NCBI GenBank assembly: GCA_944333055.1 | Contig: CALVKT010000049.1 | Coordinates: 25,992 to 89,991 of the forward strand | DNA from: an uncultured Clostridia bacterium | Lineage (GTDB): Bacteria > Bacillota > Clostridia > Christensenellales > Aristaeellaceae | DNA length: 64,000 bases | Reading direction: 5' to 3' | Shown here: piece after piece, positions 1-8,708 of the stretch | Numbering within the stretch: position 1 is the stretch's first letter | Layout: each line of letters opens with the position of its first letter | Program-made: the position numbers and the translations under genes | Notes under the pieces: model-generated | The model's input: only the letters and a program-made list of their open reading frames with translations | Database searches by the model: none | Told to the model about the DNA's origin: nothing

Positions 1-1
1 C

Positions 2-358
2 CTCTGGTGCTGGACGATCGCCTCTCTGGGCCTGATCGGCATCCCGCCGACGGGCGGCTTTGTGAGCAAGTGGCAGCTGGCCACCGGCGCGCTGGAGGCC
101 GGCGTGGGCGTGTTCGGCGTCGCCGGGCCGGTCATCCTGATCGTCTCCGCGCTGCTGACGGCGGCCTACCTGCTTCAGCTGACGATCAACGGCTTCTTCC
201 CGGGCAGCGATTACGACTACGCCGCCGTGGAGAACAAGGAGCCGGGCAAGCTGATGACCGTGCCGATGATCGTGCTGGCCGTCGGCGTGGCGCTCTGCGG
301 CGTGCTGGCGCAGCCGCTGATCGACGTGATTGCGACCGCTGCGGCAGCGATCCTGTAA
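2..358 (+). CDS. Antiporter-like membrane subunit (NuoM/MnhD family), C-terminal fragment
   Basis: The gene enters from the left edge in frame 2; its start is outside the window. The visible 118 residues contain the conserved stretch GLIGIPPTGGFVSKW, which in the proton-conducting transporter family (complex I NuoL/M/N, Mrp MnhA/D, group 4 hydrogenase subunits) marks a late core helix near the end of the channel fold. Two hydrophobic helices follow, ending at TAA. The next gene begins 13 bases later and encodes another member of the same family, so this is the proximal visible gene of an operon. Which complex it belongs to cannot be decided without the upstream genes. Confidence 0.85.
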   Translation, partial: LWCWTIASLGLIGIPPTGGFVSKWQLATGALEAGVGVFGVAGPVILIVSALLTAAYLLQLTINGFFPGSDYDYAAVENKEPGKLMTVPMIVLAVGVALCGVLAQPLIDVIATAAAAIL

Positions 359-371
359 GGGGAGAAATGCT

Positions 372-1838
372 ATGCTGTGCCTGGCGGTATTTCTTCCGAT
401 CGTCGCGGGCCTTGTGATGCTGGCCGTGAAGCCGAAAAGCCGCGCCGTGCGCGCGTGTCTGGTCGAGGGCGTGACGCTGCTCACCTCCCTGATCGTGCTC
501 TCCTGCCTCATCCATCGCAGCGAAACCCCGTCGGTCGCGTTCATGCTCATGCAGGACATGCCCATCGCCTTTCAAATCGATGGCCTGGGCGGCATCTTTG
601 CGGGGCTGGTGGCCTTCCTCTGGCCGCTGGCCGTGCTCTACGGCTTGGAATACATGGAGCATGAGGGCGGCGAAAACCACTTCTTCGCGCTGTACACCGT
701 CACCTATGGCGTGACGCTGGGCATCGCGACCGCGGCGAACATCATGACGATGTACGTCTTCTACGAATTCCTGACGCTGGCGACGCTCCCGCTGGTCATG
801 CACGGGACGAGCCCCGAACGCGTGAAGGCGGGCCACACGTACATGGTCTATTCCTTCTTCGGCGCGGCGGTTGCGTTCATCGGCGTGATGATCATCGTGG
901 CCTTTGGCGAGGGCAGCGCGTTTGTCATGGGCGGCGTGCTCTCCGAGGCGTTCGCCCGGCAGCACCCGCTGCTGCTGCGCCTTGGCTACCTGTGCGCGTT
1001 TGTGGGCTTTGGCGTGAAGGCGGCGGTCTTCCCGGCGCACGCGTGGCTGCCGGCGGTCTCCGTCGCGCCCACGCCCGTCACGGCGCTGCTGCACGCGGTC
1101 GCCGTGGTCAAGTCCGGTGCGTTCGCCATCATGCGCGTCACGTATTTCAGCTTCGGCGCGCAGCTGCTGCGCGGCACGTGGGCGCAGCACATCGCGATGC
1201 TGCTGGCGAGCCTGACGATCGTGTACGGCTCCACGATGGCCGTGCGCGAGCACCACTTCAAGCGCCGCCTGGCGTATTCCACGATCTCCAACCTGTCCTA
1301 CGTCGTGCTGGCCGCCTGCCTGATGACTGCCGAGGGGCTGACCGCCGCGATGGCGCACATGGTCTTCCACGCGCTCATGAAGATCACGCTCTTCTTCTGC
1401 GCGGGCGCGGTGCTCATCAAGACCGGCCGCACGCAGATCGAGAGCCTGCGCGGCCTGGGCCCGGTGATGCCCGTGACGTTCGGCGCGTACACGGTGGCGG
1501 CGCTCTCGCTGATGGGCACGCCGCTGCTTCCGGGCTTCGTGAGCAAGTGGCTCATCGGCTCGGCGGCGGTCTCCGGCGGCTACGCCATGGGCTACGTCGG
1601 CGTGGCGGCGATCCTCGTCTCCGCGGTGCTCACGGCCATCTACCTGATGAGCGTGGCGTTCTTCGCGTTCTTCCGTCCGCTGGAGGACGCGGCCGGCATC
1701 GAGCCGGGCCGCCGCTGCGACCCGACCTGGAGGATGAAGCTGACGTTCGGCGTGCTGACGGCGGCCATCGTGCTGTGCGGCGTCTTCTCCAACGACATCG
1801 TCGCCATGCTGTCGGCCATCGCCGCCGGCGTCGCGTGA
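372..1838 (+). CDS. Proton-conducting transporter subunit (NuoM/MnhD-like)
   Basis: A 488-residue polytopic membrane protein of the antiporter-like family that translocates H+ or Na+ in complex I, Mrp antiporters and membrane-bound hydrogenases. The expected charged residues are present: Glu132 in FYEFLTLA, Lys216 and His223 in GFGVKAAVFPAHAWLP, and Lys247 in VVKSGAF. The ATG at 372 follows a GGGGAG ribosome site. It sits between two related subunits with short gaps (13 and 16 bases), implying one transcript. Three antiporter subunits in a row suggest a multi-subunit ion-pumping complex; Mrp and Ech/Mbh-type hydrogenase operons are the main alternatives. Confidence 0.88.
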   Translation: MLCLAVFLPIVAGLVMLAVKPKSRAVRACLVEGVTLLTSLIVLSCLIHRSETPSVAFMLMQDMPIAFQIDGLGGIFAGLVAFLWPLAVLYGLEYMEHEGGENHFFALYTVTYGVTLGIATAANIMTMYVFYEFLTLATLPLVMHGTSPERVKAGHTYMVYSFFGAAVAFIGVMIIVAFGEGSAFVMGGVLSEAFARQHPLLLRLGYLCAFVGFGVKAAVFPAHAWLPAVSVAPTPVTALLHAVAVVKSGAFAIMRVTYFSFGAQLLRGTWAQHIAMLLASLTIVYGSTMAVREHHFKRRLAYSTISNLSYVVLAACLMTAEGLTAAMAHMVFHALMKITLFFCAGAVLIKTGRTQIESLRGLGPVMPVTFGAYTVAALSLMGTPLLPGFVSKWLIGSAAVSGGYAMGYVGVAAILVSAVLTAIYLMSVAFFAFFRPLEDAAGIEPGRRCDPTWRMKLTFGVLTAAIVLCGVFSNDIVAMLSAIAAGVA

Positions 1839-1854
1839 GAAAGGGAGGAAGCGT

Positions 1855-4008
1855 ATGATGCTCGGATTTCTCGTCTTTTTCCCGATGATCGCGGCGGTGT
1901 GCGCGTACATGACCGGCCGCAGGGACAAGGCCAGGCGCGACGCGCTGGTCATCCTCGCCTGCCTGATCACGTTCGCCGCGGCGGCGTATGCCGTCGTGCG
2001 CGTGGCGCTGGGCGCGACGTACAGCGCGAGCATCCCCGGCTTTTGCGGCATGGGGCTGCGCTTTGAGCTGGACGGCTTCCGCGCGCTGTATGCGCTGGTG
2101 GCCGGGGCGATGTGGCTGTGCACGAGCATGCTCAGCCGCCAGTACTTCGCGCACCACTATCACAACCGCAACCGCTACTACTTCTTCTACCTGATGACGC
2201 TGGGCGCGACGCTGGGCGTGTTCCTCTCCGCCGACCTGTTCACGACGTTCATCTTCTTTGAGATCATGTCGTTCACGTCCTACGTGTGGGTCGCGCACGA
2301 CGAGACGCCCGAAGCGCTGCGCGCCGCCGAGACGTACCTGGCCGTCGCCATCATCGGCGGCATGGTGATGCTCATGGGCCTGTTCCTGCTGTGGCTGGAG
2401 CTGGACACGCTGACGATTTCCGAGCTGCATGCGGCGGCGCTGGCCTGCGAAAACCGCGGCACGCTCTGGGCGGCCTGCCTGTGCATCCTCGTGGGCTTCG
2501 GCGCGAAGGCGGGCATGTTTCCGCTGCACATCTGGCTGCCCAAGGCGCACCCGGTGGCCCCGGCCCCGGCCTCCGCGCTGCTCTCCGGCATCCTGACCAA
2601 GTCCGGCGTATTCGGCATCATCGCCGTCTCCGCGAACATCTTCCGCGAGAGCGCCGCGTGGGGCAACATGCTGCTCGTGCTCGCGCTCGTCACGATGCTC
2701 GGCGGCGCGGTGCTGGCCGTGTTCTCCGTGAACCTCAAGCGCACGCTGGCCTGCTCCTCGATGTCCCAGATCGGCTTCATCCTCACGGGCATCGCCATGA
2801 GCTGCCTGCTGGGCCACCACAACGCGCTGGCGGCCCGCGGCGCGCTGCTGTACATGGTCAATCACTCGCTCTTCAAGCTGATCCTGTTCATGGCGGCCGG
2901 CGTGGTCTACATGAACCTGCACAAGCTGAACCTCAACGACGTGCGCGGCTTTGGCCGCAAAAAGCCCGCGCTGCACGCCGCGTTCCTGATGGGCGCGCTG
3001 GGCCTGATGGGCGTGCCGGGCACCTCCGGCTACGTCTCCAAGACGCTCATCCACGAGAGCATCGTGGAATACGTCCACCTGCTCGCCGAGGGCGGGCAGG
3101 GCGGCCTGGCGATGCTCTACACGCTGGCCGAGTGGGTGTTCCTGCTCAGCGGCGGCCTGACCGCGGCGTACATGACCAAGCTCTACATCTGCCTCTTCTG
3201 GCAGAAGCACCCGACCGAGCAGCTCTTCTACGACGCCAACAAGGCGTACATGAACGGCCTGAGCCGCGCGGCGCTGCTGATGAGCGCGGCGCTCGTGCCG
3301 CTGCTGGGCCTGACGCCCAACGCGACCATGGACCGCATCGCGGACTTTGCGGGCGGCTTCCTGCACGCGGGCACGCCGGCGCACGCGATCCACTACTTCT
3401 CGATGGTCAACCTCAAGGGCGCGATCATCTCGCTGACCATCGGCCTGCTCGTCTACCTCTTCGTGATCCGCACCAGGCTGATGCGCACGGAGAACGGCGT
3501 GCGCGTCTATGTGGACTGCTGGCCGAAGGGCTGGGACATCGAGGAGCGCATCTATCGCCCGGCTGTCGGCGCGTTGCTGGAGGGCTGCGGCAAGCTGATG
3601 ACGCTGGGCGCGGAGCCGGTGCTTGAGGACAAGGTCTTCCGGCCGTGCCTGCGGATGCTGTCCTTTGCGGGCGCGGTGGTCTGCAAGGCGCTCAGCGAGC
3701 TGCCGGACACGCTGGCGCTGATCTTCGCGCGCACGGTGCTGCGCATGAAGCACTACTACGCCGAGGGCGTGCACGTGGGCAACACGCTGACCGATACGGT
3801 CGGCCATGCGGCGGACGGTCTGGCCGAGGCGGTCAACCACACGCTGCGGCGCAGCCATCCCAAGGCGCACCACTACACGGGCGCCGTGGCCGGCTGGTGG
3901 AACGGCGCGATGGCCGCCGTGCGCAGGATGACGCACACGATGAGCTACGGCCTGCTGCTCTTTGGGCTGGGGCTGTGCATCACGCTGCTGTATCTGCTGA
4001 CGTATTGA
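1855..4008 (+). CDS. Proton-conducting transporter subunit with C-terminal extension (NuoL/MnhA-like)
   Basis: A 717-residue membrane protein and the third antiporter-type subunit in tandem. Core family residues are Glu136 (FFEIMSFTSY), Lys218 and His225 (GFGAKAGMFPLHIWLPK) and Lys249 (LTKSG). After about residue 500 comes an extension of some 210 residues with an amphipathic, His-rich segment and a last hydrophobic helix before the stop. NuoL-type proteins carry a long lateral helix at this end, so the extension may couple the subunits, but no sequence match is claimed. The ATG follows GGGAGG. It appears to be the last gene of the operon, because a hairpin terminator follows. Confidence 0.87.
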   Translation: MMLGFLVFFPMIAAVCAYMTGRRDKARRDALVILACLITFAAAAYAVVRVALGATYSASIPGFCGMGLRFELDGFRALYALVAGAMWLCTSMLSRQYFAHHYHNRNRYYFFYLMTLGATLGVFLSADLFTTFIFFEIMSFTSYVWVAHDETPEALRAAETYLAVAIIGGMVMLMGLFLLWLELDTLTISELHAAALACENRGTLWAACLCILVGFGAKAGMFPLHIWLPKAHPVAPAPASALLSGILTKSGVFGIIAVSANIFRESAAWGNMLLVLALVTMLGGAVLAVFSVNLKRTLACSSMSQIGFILTGIAMSCLLGHHNALAARGALLYMVNHSLFKLILFMAAGVVYMNLHKLNLNDVRGFGRKKPALHAAFLMGALGLMGVPGTSGYVSKTLIHESIVEYVHLLAEGGQGGLAMLYTLAEWVFLLSGGLTAAYMTKLYICLFWQKHPTEQLFYDANKAYMNGLSRAALLMSAALVPLLGLTPNATMDRIADFAGGFLHAGTPAHAIHYFSMVNLKGAIISLTIGLLVYLFVIRTRLMRTENGVRVYVDCWPKGWDIEERIYRPAVGALLEGCGKLMTLGAEPVLEDKVFRPCLRMLSFAGAVVCKALSELPDTLALIFARTVLRMKHYYAEGVHVGNTLTDTVGHAADGLAEAVNHTLRRSHPKAHHYTGAVAGWWNGAMAAVRRMTHTMSYGLLLFGLGLCITLLYLLTY

Positions 4009-4021
4009 ATCATGCCGGACG

Positions 4022-4064
4022 ATAGAAACATCGCCCGGTTTTTCCGGGTTCTATTTCGGTTTTT
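4022..4064 (+). terminator. Probable Rho-independent terminator after the antiporter operon
   Basis: Nested inverted repeats ATAGAA/TTCTAT and CCCGG/CCGGG enclose a T5 loop and are followed by TTCGGTTTTT. It starts 14 bases after the stop of the third antiporter gene. Confidence 0.6.
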
Positions 4065-4138
4065 GCGCACATGCTTTAAACTGCCGGGAAGCGGCGTCTG
4101 TTCATCAGGCGGGCTTGGGCGGCGGGAAAACGCACCCC

Positions 4139-4190
4139 GACGTCCCACGGCGCGGGGCGCGCCGCCAGCGCCATCATGCGCCGCGACGAG
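4139..4190. repeat. Degenerate copy of the ATGGCGCAGGG intergenic module (module Q)
   Basis: The stretch running from TCCCACGGCG through GGGCGCGCCG to ATCATGCGCCGCG matches with scattered changes the module at 7348-7400, 18690-18727, 31665-31705 and 31772-31812. It lies between the antiporter operon and the amidohydrolase gene. No gene is visible in 4065-4286. Confidence 0.5.
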
Positions 4191-4286
4191 ATGCACAAAG
4201 CCGCCGGGCGACAAGGCGGAGCCGAGTGCGTGGGCTTGCTCTGCGCACACGGCACGATGCTGTTTGACCGTGAAGGAGGTTGCGCC

Positions 4287-5540
4287 ATGAACGCGCTTGA
4301 CATGCTCCGCCCGCAGATGCGCGGGATGATCGACGACCGGCGCCGCCTGCACGCGCATCCGGAGCTCTCCGGCGAGGAGACGCGGACGATGGCGTTCCTC
4401 GCGGACGCGCTGCGCGCGCTGGGGCTGGCGGTGCACGTCGTGCCGGACGGCGGCGTCATCGGCGTGCTGGGCGCGGGGGAAGGCCCCTGCGTGCTGCTGC
4501 GCGCGGACTGCGACGCGCTGCCCATTGAGGAGAGCGAGCGCAACCTGTGCACGGCGCGCCGCTGTATCTCGCAGCGGCCCGGCGTGATGCACGCCTGCGG
4601 GCACGACGCGCACATGGCGATGCTGCTGGGCGCGGCGCGCGCACTGGCGCAGCGTGGGGACGCGCTGCCCGGACGCGTGCTCTTCGTGTTTGAGCAGGGC
4701 GAGGAGAAGGGCGGCGCGGGCTTTCTCAAGCACCTGCTGCCCTACATCGACAGCCATTTCGACGTGGGCGCGTGCTATGCGACGCACGTGCGCTGGGACA
4801 TCCCGGCGGGGCGCATCGCGGTGCCGGACGGCGCGGCGATGGCGGGCGCGTTCGGGTTTGACATCACGCTGCACGGGCGCGGCGGACACGGCTCCCGGCC
4901 CGATCTGGCGAACAGCCCCATCGACTGCTTCAGCGCGATCCACCAGCAGCTGCTCGCGCTGCGCCTGCGCGCGGCCGCGCCGGACAGCGTGCTCGCGTTC
5001 TCGCTGGGGCTGGTGCAGGCGGGCGAGCAGGGGAACGTCATCCCGGACAGGCTGCGCTTTGCCGGGACGGTGCGCACGTTTGACACGGCGGGCGCGGGCG
5101 AGCGCTTTGCGCGCGAGATGCGAAGGATCATCGACCACACCTGCGCGGCGCACGGCTGCACGGCGGCCTATGCGCATTTCAGCAAGCCGCTCTACGAGGC
5201 GCGCAACGACGCGGGCGCGGCGGCGCTGGCGCGCGAGGCGATCGCGCAGCACATCGGCGCGGACGCGCTGACGACCTGCGCGCCGTGGATGGCGTCCGAA
5301 TCGATGAGCGCGTATTTGAAGCTCTGGCCGGGCGTGCTCACGTTTACGGGCATCCGCAACGACGCGCTGGGCGCGGGCGCGAACCATCACACGCCGCAGT
5401 TTGACATCGACGAGGATGCGATGCTGCCGGGCGCGGCGGCGGCCTGCGCGTTTGCGCTGGCGTATCTGACAAAACGGCCGGATTTCGGCTTTGCGCGCGA
5501 GATCGTGTCGATGCAGGATCTCGTCGAGCGGTCGATCTGA
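4287..5540 (+). CDS. M20 family metallo-amidohydrolase (N-acyl-amino acid / hippurate hydrolase type)
   Basis: A 417-residue cytosolic hydrolase of the M20D group, which cleaves N-acyl or N-carboxyacyl amino acids with two metal ions. Visible motifs: RLHAHPELSGEE near the N terminus, RADCDALP (72-79), CGHDAHM (104-110) with metal ligands, the catalytic pair in EQGEE (136-140), and GRGGHGSRPD at the start of the dimerisation domain. The ATG at 4287 has GAAGGAGGT seven bases upstream; the reading frame extends further upstream but lacks a ribosome site. Substrate cannot be assigned from sequence. It is flanked by stand-alone genes, so no pathway is implied. Confidence 0.88.
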   Translation: MNALDMLRPQMRGMIDDRRRLHAHPELSGEETRTMAFLADALRALGLAVHVVPDGGVIGVLGAGEGPCVLLRADCDALPIEESERNLCTARRCISQRPGVMHACGHDAHMAMLLGAARALAQRGDALPGRVLFVFEQGEEKGGAGFLKHLLPYIDSHFDVGACYATHVRWDIPAGRIAVPDGAAMAGAFGFDITLHGRGGHGSRPDLANSPIDCFSAIHQQLLALRLRAAAPDSVLAFSLGLVQAGEQGNVIPDRLRFAGTVRTFDTAGAGERFAREMRRIIDHTCAAHGCTAAYAHFSKPLYEARNDAGAAALAREAIAQHIGADALTTCAPWMASESMSAYLKLWPGVLTFTGIRNDALGAGANHHTPQFDIDEDAMLPGAAAACAFALAYLTKRPDFGFAREIVSMQDLVERSI

Positions 5541-5602
5541 CGGCCGGTTTGCGAGGCGTCGGGGCGCATGGGGCGAAGCACTTGCGGGGGTCGGGGCCGG
5601 AC

Positions 5603-5636
5603 CATGGCGCAGCGCGCGCCGAAGACGCATGCGCCC
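5603..5636. repeat. Short degenerate module Q remnant
   Basis: CCATGGCGCAGCGCGCGCCG followed by AAGACGCATGCGCC resembles the palindromic module Q of the intergenic repeat family. It lies in the 166-base gap between the amidohydrolase and MATE genes. Confidence 0.4.
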
Positions 5637-5706
5637 GCCGATTCAAAACCGGCGCGAAGCGCAGAATGGCATGAAAAATCAAGAAAGAAGAGGATGAGAC
5701 CAAGAG

Positions 5707-7074
5707 ATGAACGGACAAGCAAATCAGGAAAACAAGATGGGCGTCATGCCGGTGGGCAAGCTGCTGGTGAGCATGAGCGTGCCGATGATGGCCTCGATGC
5801 TCGTGATGGCGCTGTACAACATCGTCGACTCCATGTTCGTGGCGCGCATCAGCGAGAACGCGCTGACCGCGCTGAGCATGGCCTTCCCCGTACAGAATCT
5901 GATGGTCGCCGTGGCGGCCGGCCTGGGCGTGGGCCTCAACGCGGTGCTTTCTCGCGCGCTGGGCGCGGGCGACCACAAGAGCGTGCGCATGGCTGCGGTC
6001 AACGGGCTGTTTCTGCTGCTGCTCTGCGCCGCCGCATTCATCGTGCTGGGCATGACGGGCGTGCGCGTGTACTTTGAGGCGCAGACGGACATCGCCGAGA
6101 TCGTGGAGGCGGGCGTCACGTATACCACCATCGTGACCGTGGGCTGCCTGGGCCAGTTCATGCAGATCTTCTTTGAGCGGCTCTTGCAGAGCACGGGCCG
6201 CACCGTGCTGACGATGTACAGCCAGCTCGCCGGCGCGATCACCAACATCATCCTCGACCCGATCATGATCTTCGGCTACTTCGGCTTCCCGGCCATGGGC
6301 GTGGCCGGCGCGGCGCTGGCCACGGTCGTGGGCCAGTGGCTGGGCGCGGGGCTGGGGCTGTTGATGTGCCTGCGCAAGAATCCGGAGGTGCCGCTGTCGT
6401 TCAAGGGCTTCCGGCCAAACGGCGCGATGATCCGCCGGATCCTCGCCATCGGCGTGCCGTCGGTGATCATGCAGTCCATCGGTTCGGTGATGACCTTCCT
6501 GATGAACCAGATCCTCATCGCCTTCTCCGCGACGGCGGTCGCCGTGTTCGGCGTGTACTTTAAGCTGCAGAGCTTCGTATTCATGCCCGTGTTCGGCCTG
6601 AACAACGGCACCGTGCCGATCGTCGCCTACAACTACGGCGCGCGGCGCGCACAGCGCATGATGCAGGCCATCCGCTACTCGATCACCGCGGCGATTGTCA
6701 TCATGATCGGCGGCACGGTGCTCTTCCACGTGGCGACCGAGCCGCTGCTGCGCATCTTTGATGCGTCCGAGGAGATGCTGCGCATCGGCGTGCCGGCGCT
6801 GCGGATCATCTCGCTGAGCTTCCCGGTGGCGGGCTTTTGCATCGGGGCGGGCACGGTGTTCCAGGCGCTGGGCTACAGCGTCTATTCGATGATCAATTCT
6901 CTGGTGCGCCAGCTCTTCGTGCTCATCCCCTGCGCCTATCTGATCGGCCGGGTGACGGGCGACGTGACGGCGGTGTGGTTCGCGTTCGTGATCGCGGAGG
7001 CGTTCTCGCTGCTGCTGAGCAGCTTCTTCTTCAGAAGGGTATATCGCAACGTGATCAAACCGTTGCAGGGATAA
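5707..7074 (+). CDS. MATE family efflux transporter
   Basis: A 455-residue inner-membrane exporter with twelve predicted hydrophobic helices in two similar halves, as in the multidrug and toxin extrusion family (drug:Na+ or H+ antiport). Typical segments are MASMLVMALYNIVDSMFVAR in the first helices, a GLGVGLNAVLSRALGAGD loop, and QSIGSVMTFLMNQIL opening the second half. The start ATG follows AAGAGGATGAGACC, a modest ribosome site. Substrate is unknown. The stop is followed after about 15 bases by a copy of the dispersed repeat. Confidence 0.92.
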   Translation: MNGQANQENKMGVMPVGKLLVSMSVPMMASMLVMALYNIVDSMFVARISENALTALSMAFPVQNLMVAVAAGLGVGLNAVLSRALGAGDHKSVRMAAVNGLFLLLLCAAAFIVLGMTGVRVYFEAQTDIAEIVEAGVTYTTIVTVGCLGQFMQIFFERLLQSTGRTVLTMYSQLAGAITNIILDPIMIFGYFGFPAMGVAGAALATVVGQWLGAGLGLLMCLRKNPEVPLSFKGFRPNGAMIRRILAIGVPSVIMQSIGSVMTFLMNQILIAFSATAVAVFGVYFKLQSFVFMPVFGLNNGTVPIVAYNYGARRAQRMMQAIRYSITAAIVIMIGGTVLFHVATEPLLRIFDASEEMLRIGVPALRIISLSFPVAGFCIGAGTVFQALGYSVYSMINSLVRQLFVLIPCAYLIGRVTGDVTAVWFAFVIAEAFSLLLSSFFFRRVYRNVIKPLQG

Positions 7075-7077
7075 GGC

Positions 7078-7509
7078 GTTGTGGCTTTAAGCCGCGCGAA
7101 GCGAAGCAGGTGTGCAGGGGCATCATGCCCCTGCCGGGGTTTGGGGCAGGGCCCCAAGCAGGTCCGGGCGGCAGCCCGGCGTATCCCAAGCGCGCAGCGC
7201 CCCAAGAAAGCGTTCCCCAGAAAGCGTCCTGCGCGCCTGCGAGCGCGCAGCAGCGCCCGACGGCTGGCATACAGACAACCGAATACACGGCGAAAGCACC
7301 GACCGCAAGGCCGGTGCTTTGCTGATGTGTTGTCATTTACCGCGTGCGGCATGAAGCGGCTTGGCGCGGCGCATGATTGCGCCTTCGGCGCGCCCTGCGC
7401 CATGGGATGTTGAGGGAACGTTGGGCTGCCGCCCAAACCCGCTCGGGGCGCCGCCCCGAACCCCGCAAGGGACTTCGCCCCTTGACCCCTTCTTCGCTTC
7501 GCGGCGGCC
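7078..7509. repeat. Composite G+C-rich intergenic repeat between convergent genes
   Basis: Two copies of one hairpin-rich module point inward from the ends of the convergent MATE and P-loop ATPase genes. The left copy runs from CCGCGCGAAGCGAAG through GGGGTTTGGGGCAGGGCCCC to GGGCGGCAGCCC. The right copy is its approximate reverse complement and ends in CTTCGCTTCGCGGCGG, abutting the stop at 7510. The centre holds a hairpin with arms AAAGCACCG and CGGTGCTTT (7293-7320) and module Q (7348-7400). No coding gene is supported here. Confidence 0.85.
7293..7320. terminator. Symmetric hairpin, possible bidirectional terminator
   Basis: Arms AAAGCACCGaCC and GGcCGGTGCTTT around GCAA, with A-rich and T-containing flanks, midway between the convergent genes. 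A homologous hairpin lies at about 18777-18800. Confidence 0.45.
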
Positions 7510-8583
7510 TCACGTCAGGGTTTCCTTCAGCCCCGCGACGGTTTCCTCGAAGATCGCCTGCCAGCGGGCAAAGTCCATGTTGGGCACGTAGAAGGCCTCC
7601 AGCTCGTCGTGCAGCTGCTTGGCCTGTGCCATCGCCGCGACGGCGTGCTGCGTGTGGCGCGTGATGGCGGCGTGCGTCTGTTCCAGCGCGCACTCGCGGC
7701 GCAGCAGGCTGCCGGTGGGCACGCAGGCGGCGAAGTCGAACGTCAGCTCGGCGGAGAGCGCCTCGCCGGTCGTCACCAGCGTGGAGAGCGCGGGGATGCC
7801 GACGTGCAGCAGGCTGCCGGGCATCGTGGGATCGAGGTATTCCTCCGTGTCGTAACCGGCGGCCTGCGCGGCGCGGCTGAGCGCGCGCAGCACGGGCGTC
7901 AGATCCATGGCTGCGTGCCGGGCCAATCGGATGATGCGGCGCTGCGCGCCCTCCGTCAGCAGGCAGAGCGGCCCCTTGGGCGTCACGGCGTCCGCGATGA
8001 CCGGCACCGCCGCCGCCGCGCCTTGCGGCTCGCGCGGGCAGGGCATGACGGCGGCGATGAGCGCCCGCTGCATGTCGGCCATCCGCGATGCGTCCACGCA
8101 GGCCGCAAGCGCCGCGGCGCCGTCCCGCTTGAGCGCGCACAGTGCGGACAGGTGGGCGCGCGCGCGCCGGGTACAGGCGGCGTGATCCGCCATGCAGGCG
8201 CGGATGTGCGGCAGGCGCGGGCGCATGGCCGCTTCGTCCAGGCACGCGCCGAGGTTGATCAGGCTGTCGCGCGCGCCGGGGATGATCGGATCGACGACGT
8301 GCGGGGCCGTGCCATCCAGGATGAGCACGCCGGCCCTGGGCGCGGCGACCGCGTCGAGGCTGTCCGGATCGCCGGAACAGAAGTAGAGCGCCGTATCCGC
8401 ATCCCCCTCGCTGAGCAGGGCGTGCAAGCGCCGCATAAACGTGGACTTGCCTACGCCCGGCCCGCCCTTGAGGATGAGCATGCGGCGCAATTGGGATTCC
8501 GGCAGCAGGTGATCAAAGCAGGAGATAAAGCCATCCGGACCCATCGCGCCCGGAAATCGTGCTTTGGCATGGCTCAAGCGCAT
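7510..8583 (-). CDS. P-loop ATPase, PRK06851-like
   Basis: About 357 residues with a Walker A motif ILKGGPGVGKST (residues 37-48) and, about 75 residues further on, LILDGTAPHVVDP, a signature I recall from the clostridial PRK06851 ATPase family of unknown function. These proteins appear to contain duplicated P-loop halves. Start is uncertain: the ATG at 8583 directly abuts GGGAGGG, whereas an in-frame TTG at 8577 is spaced six bases from it and is the better initiator. Further upstream ATGs lack a ribosome site. The stop abuts the dispersed repeat on its left. Confidence 0.75.
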   Translation of the reverse strand: MRLSHAKARFPGAMGPDGFISCFDHLLPESQLRRMLILKGGPGVGKSTFMRRLHALLSEGDADTALYFCSGDPDSLDAVAAPRAGVLILDGTAPHVVDPIIPGARDSLINLGACLDEAAMRPRLPHIRACMADHAACTRRARAHLSALCALKRDGAAALAACVDASRMADMQRALIAAVMPCPREPQGAAAAVPVIADAVTPKGPLCLLTEGAQRRIIRLARHAAMDLTPVLRALSRAAQAAGYDTEEYLDPTMPGSLLHVGIPALSTLVTTGEALSAELTFDFAACVPTGSLLRRECALEQTHAAITRHTQHAVAAMAQAKQLHDELEAFYVPNMDFARWQAIFEETVAGLKETLT

Positions 8584-8708
8584 CCCTCCCATAATTCGGC
8601 GGTTGCCGTCGCTTCCAGCGTATGAGGAAGGGCGGATTTTCATACAAAAAAGCGCGAAGCCATACGACTCCGCGCGGTGAGATGGAAGGGAATGACCGGC
8701 CGTGCACG

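Noticed and set aside
186..2129. Very long - strand open frame (647 codons) opposite the antiporter genes
   Set aside because: The predicted protein is dominated by Arg, His, Gln and Ala with no family resemblance; it is the antisense shadow typical of G+C-rich coding DNA. The + strand genes have ribosome sites and family motifs.
7081..7436. Several short frames over the 7 kb repeat (peptides with GFGAGPQAG- or GVWGRAPSR-like strings)
   Set aside because: The peptides come from translating repeat DNA; similar strings recur wherever the repeat occurs, in different frames and without ribosome sites.
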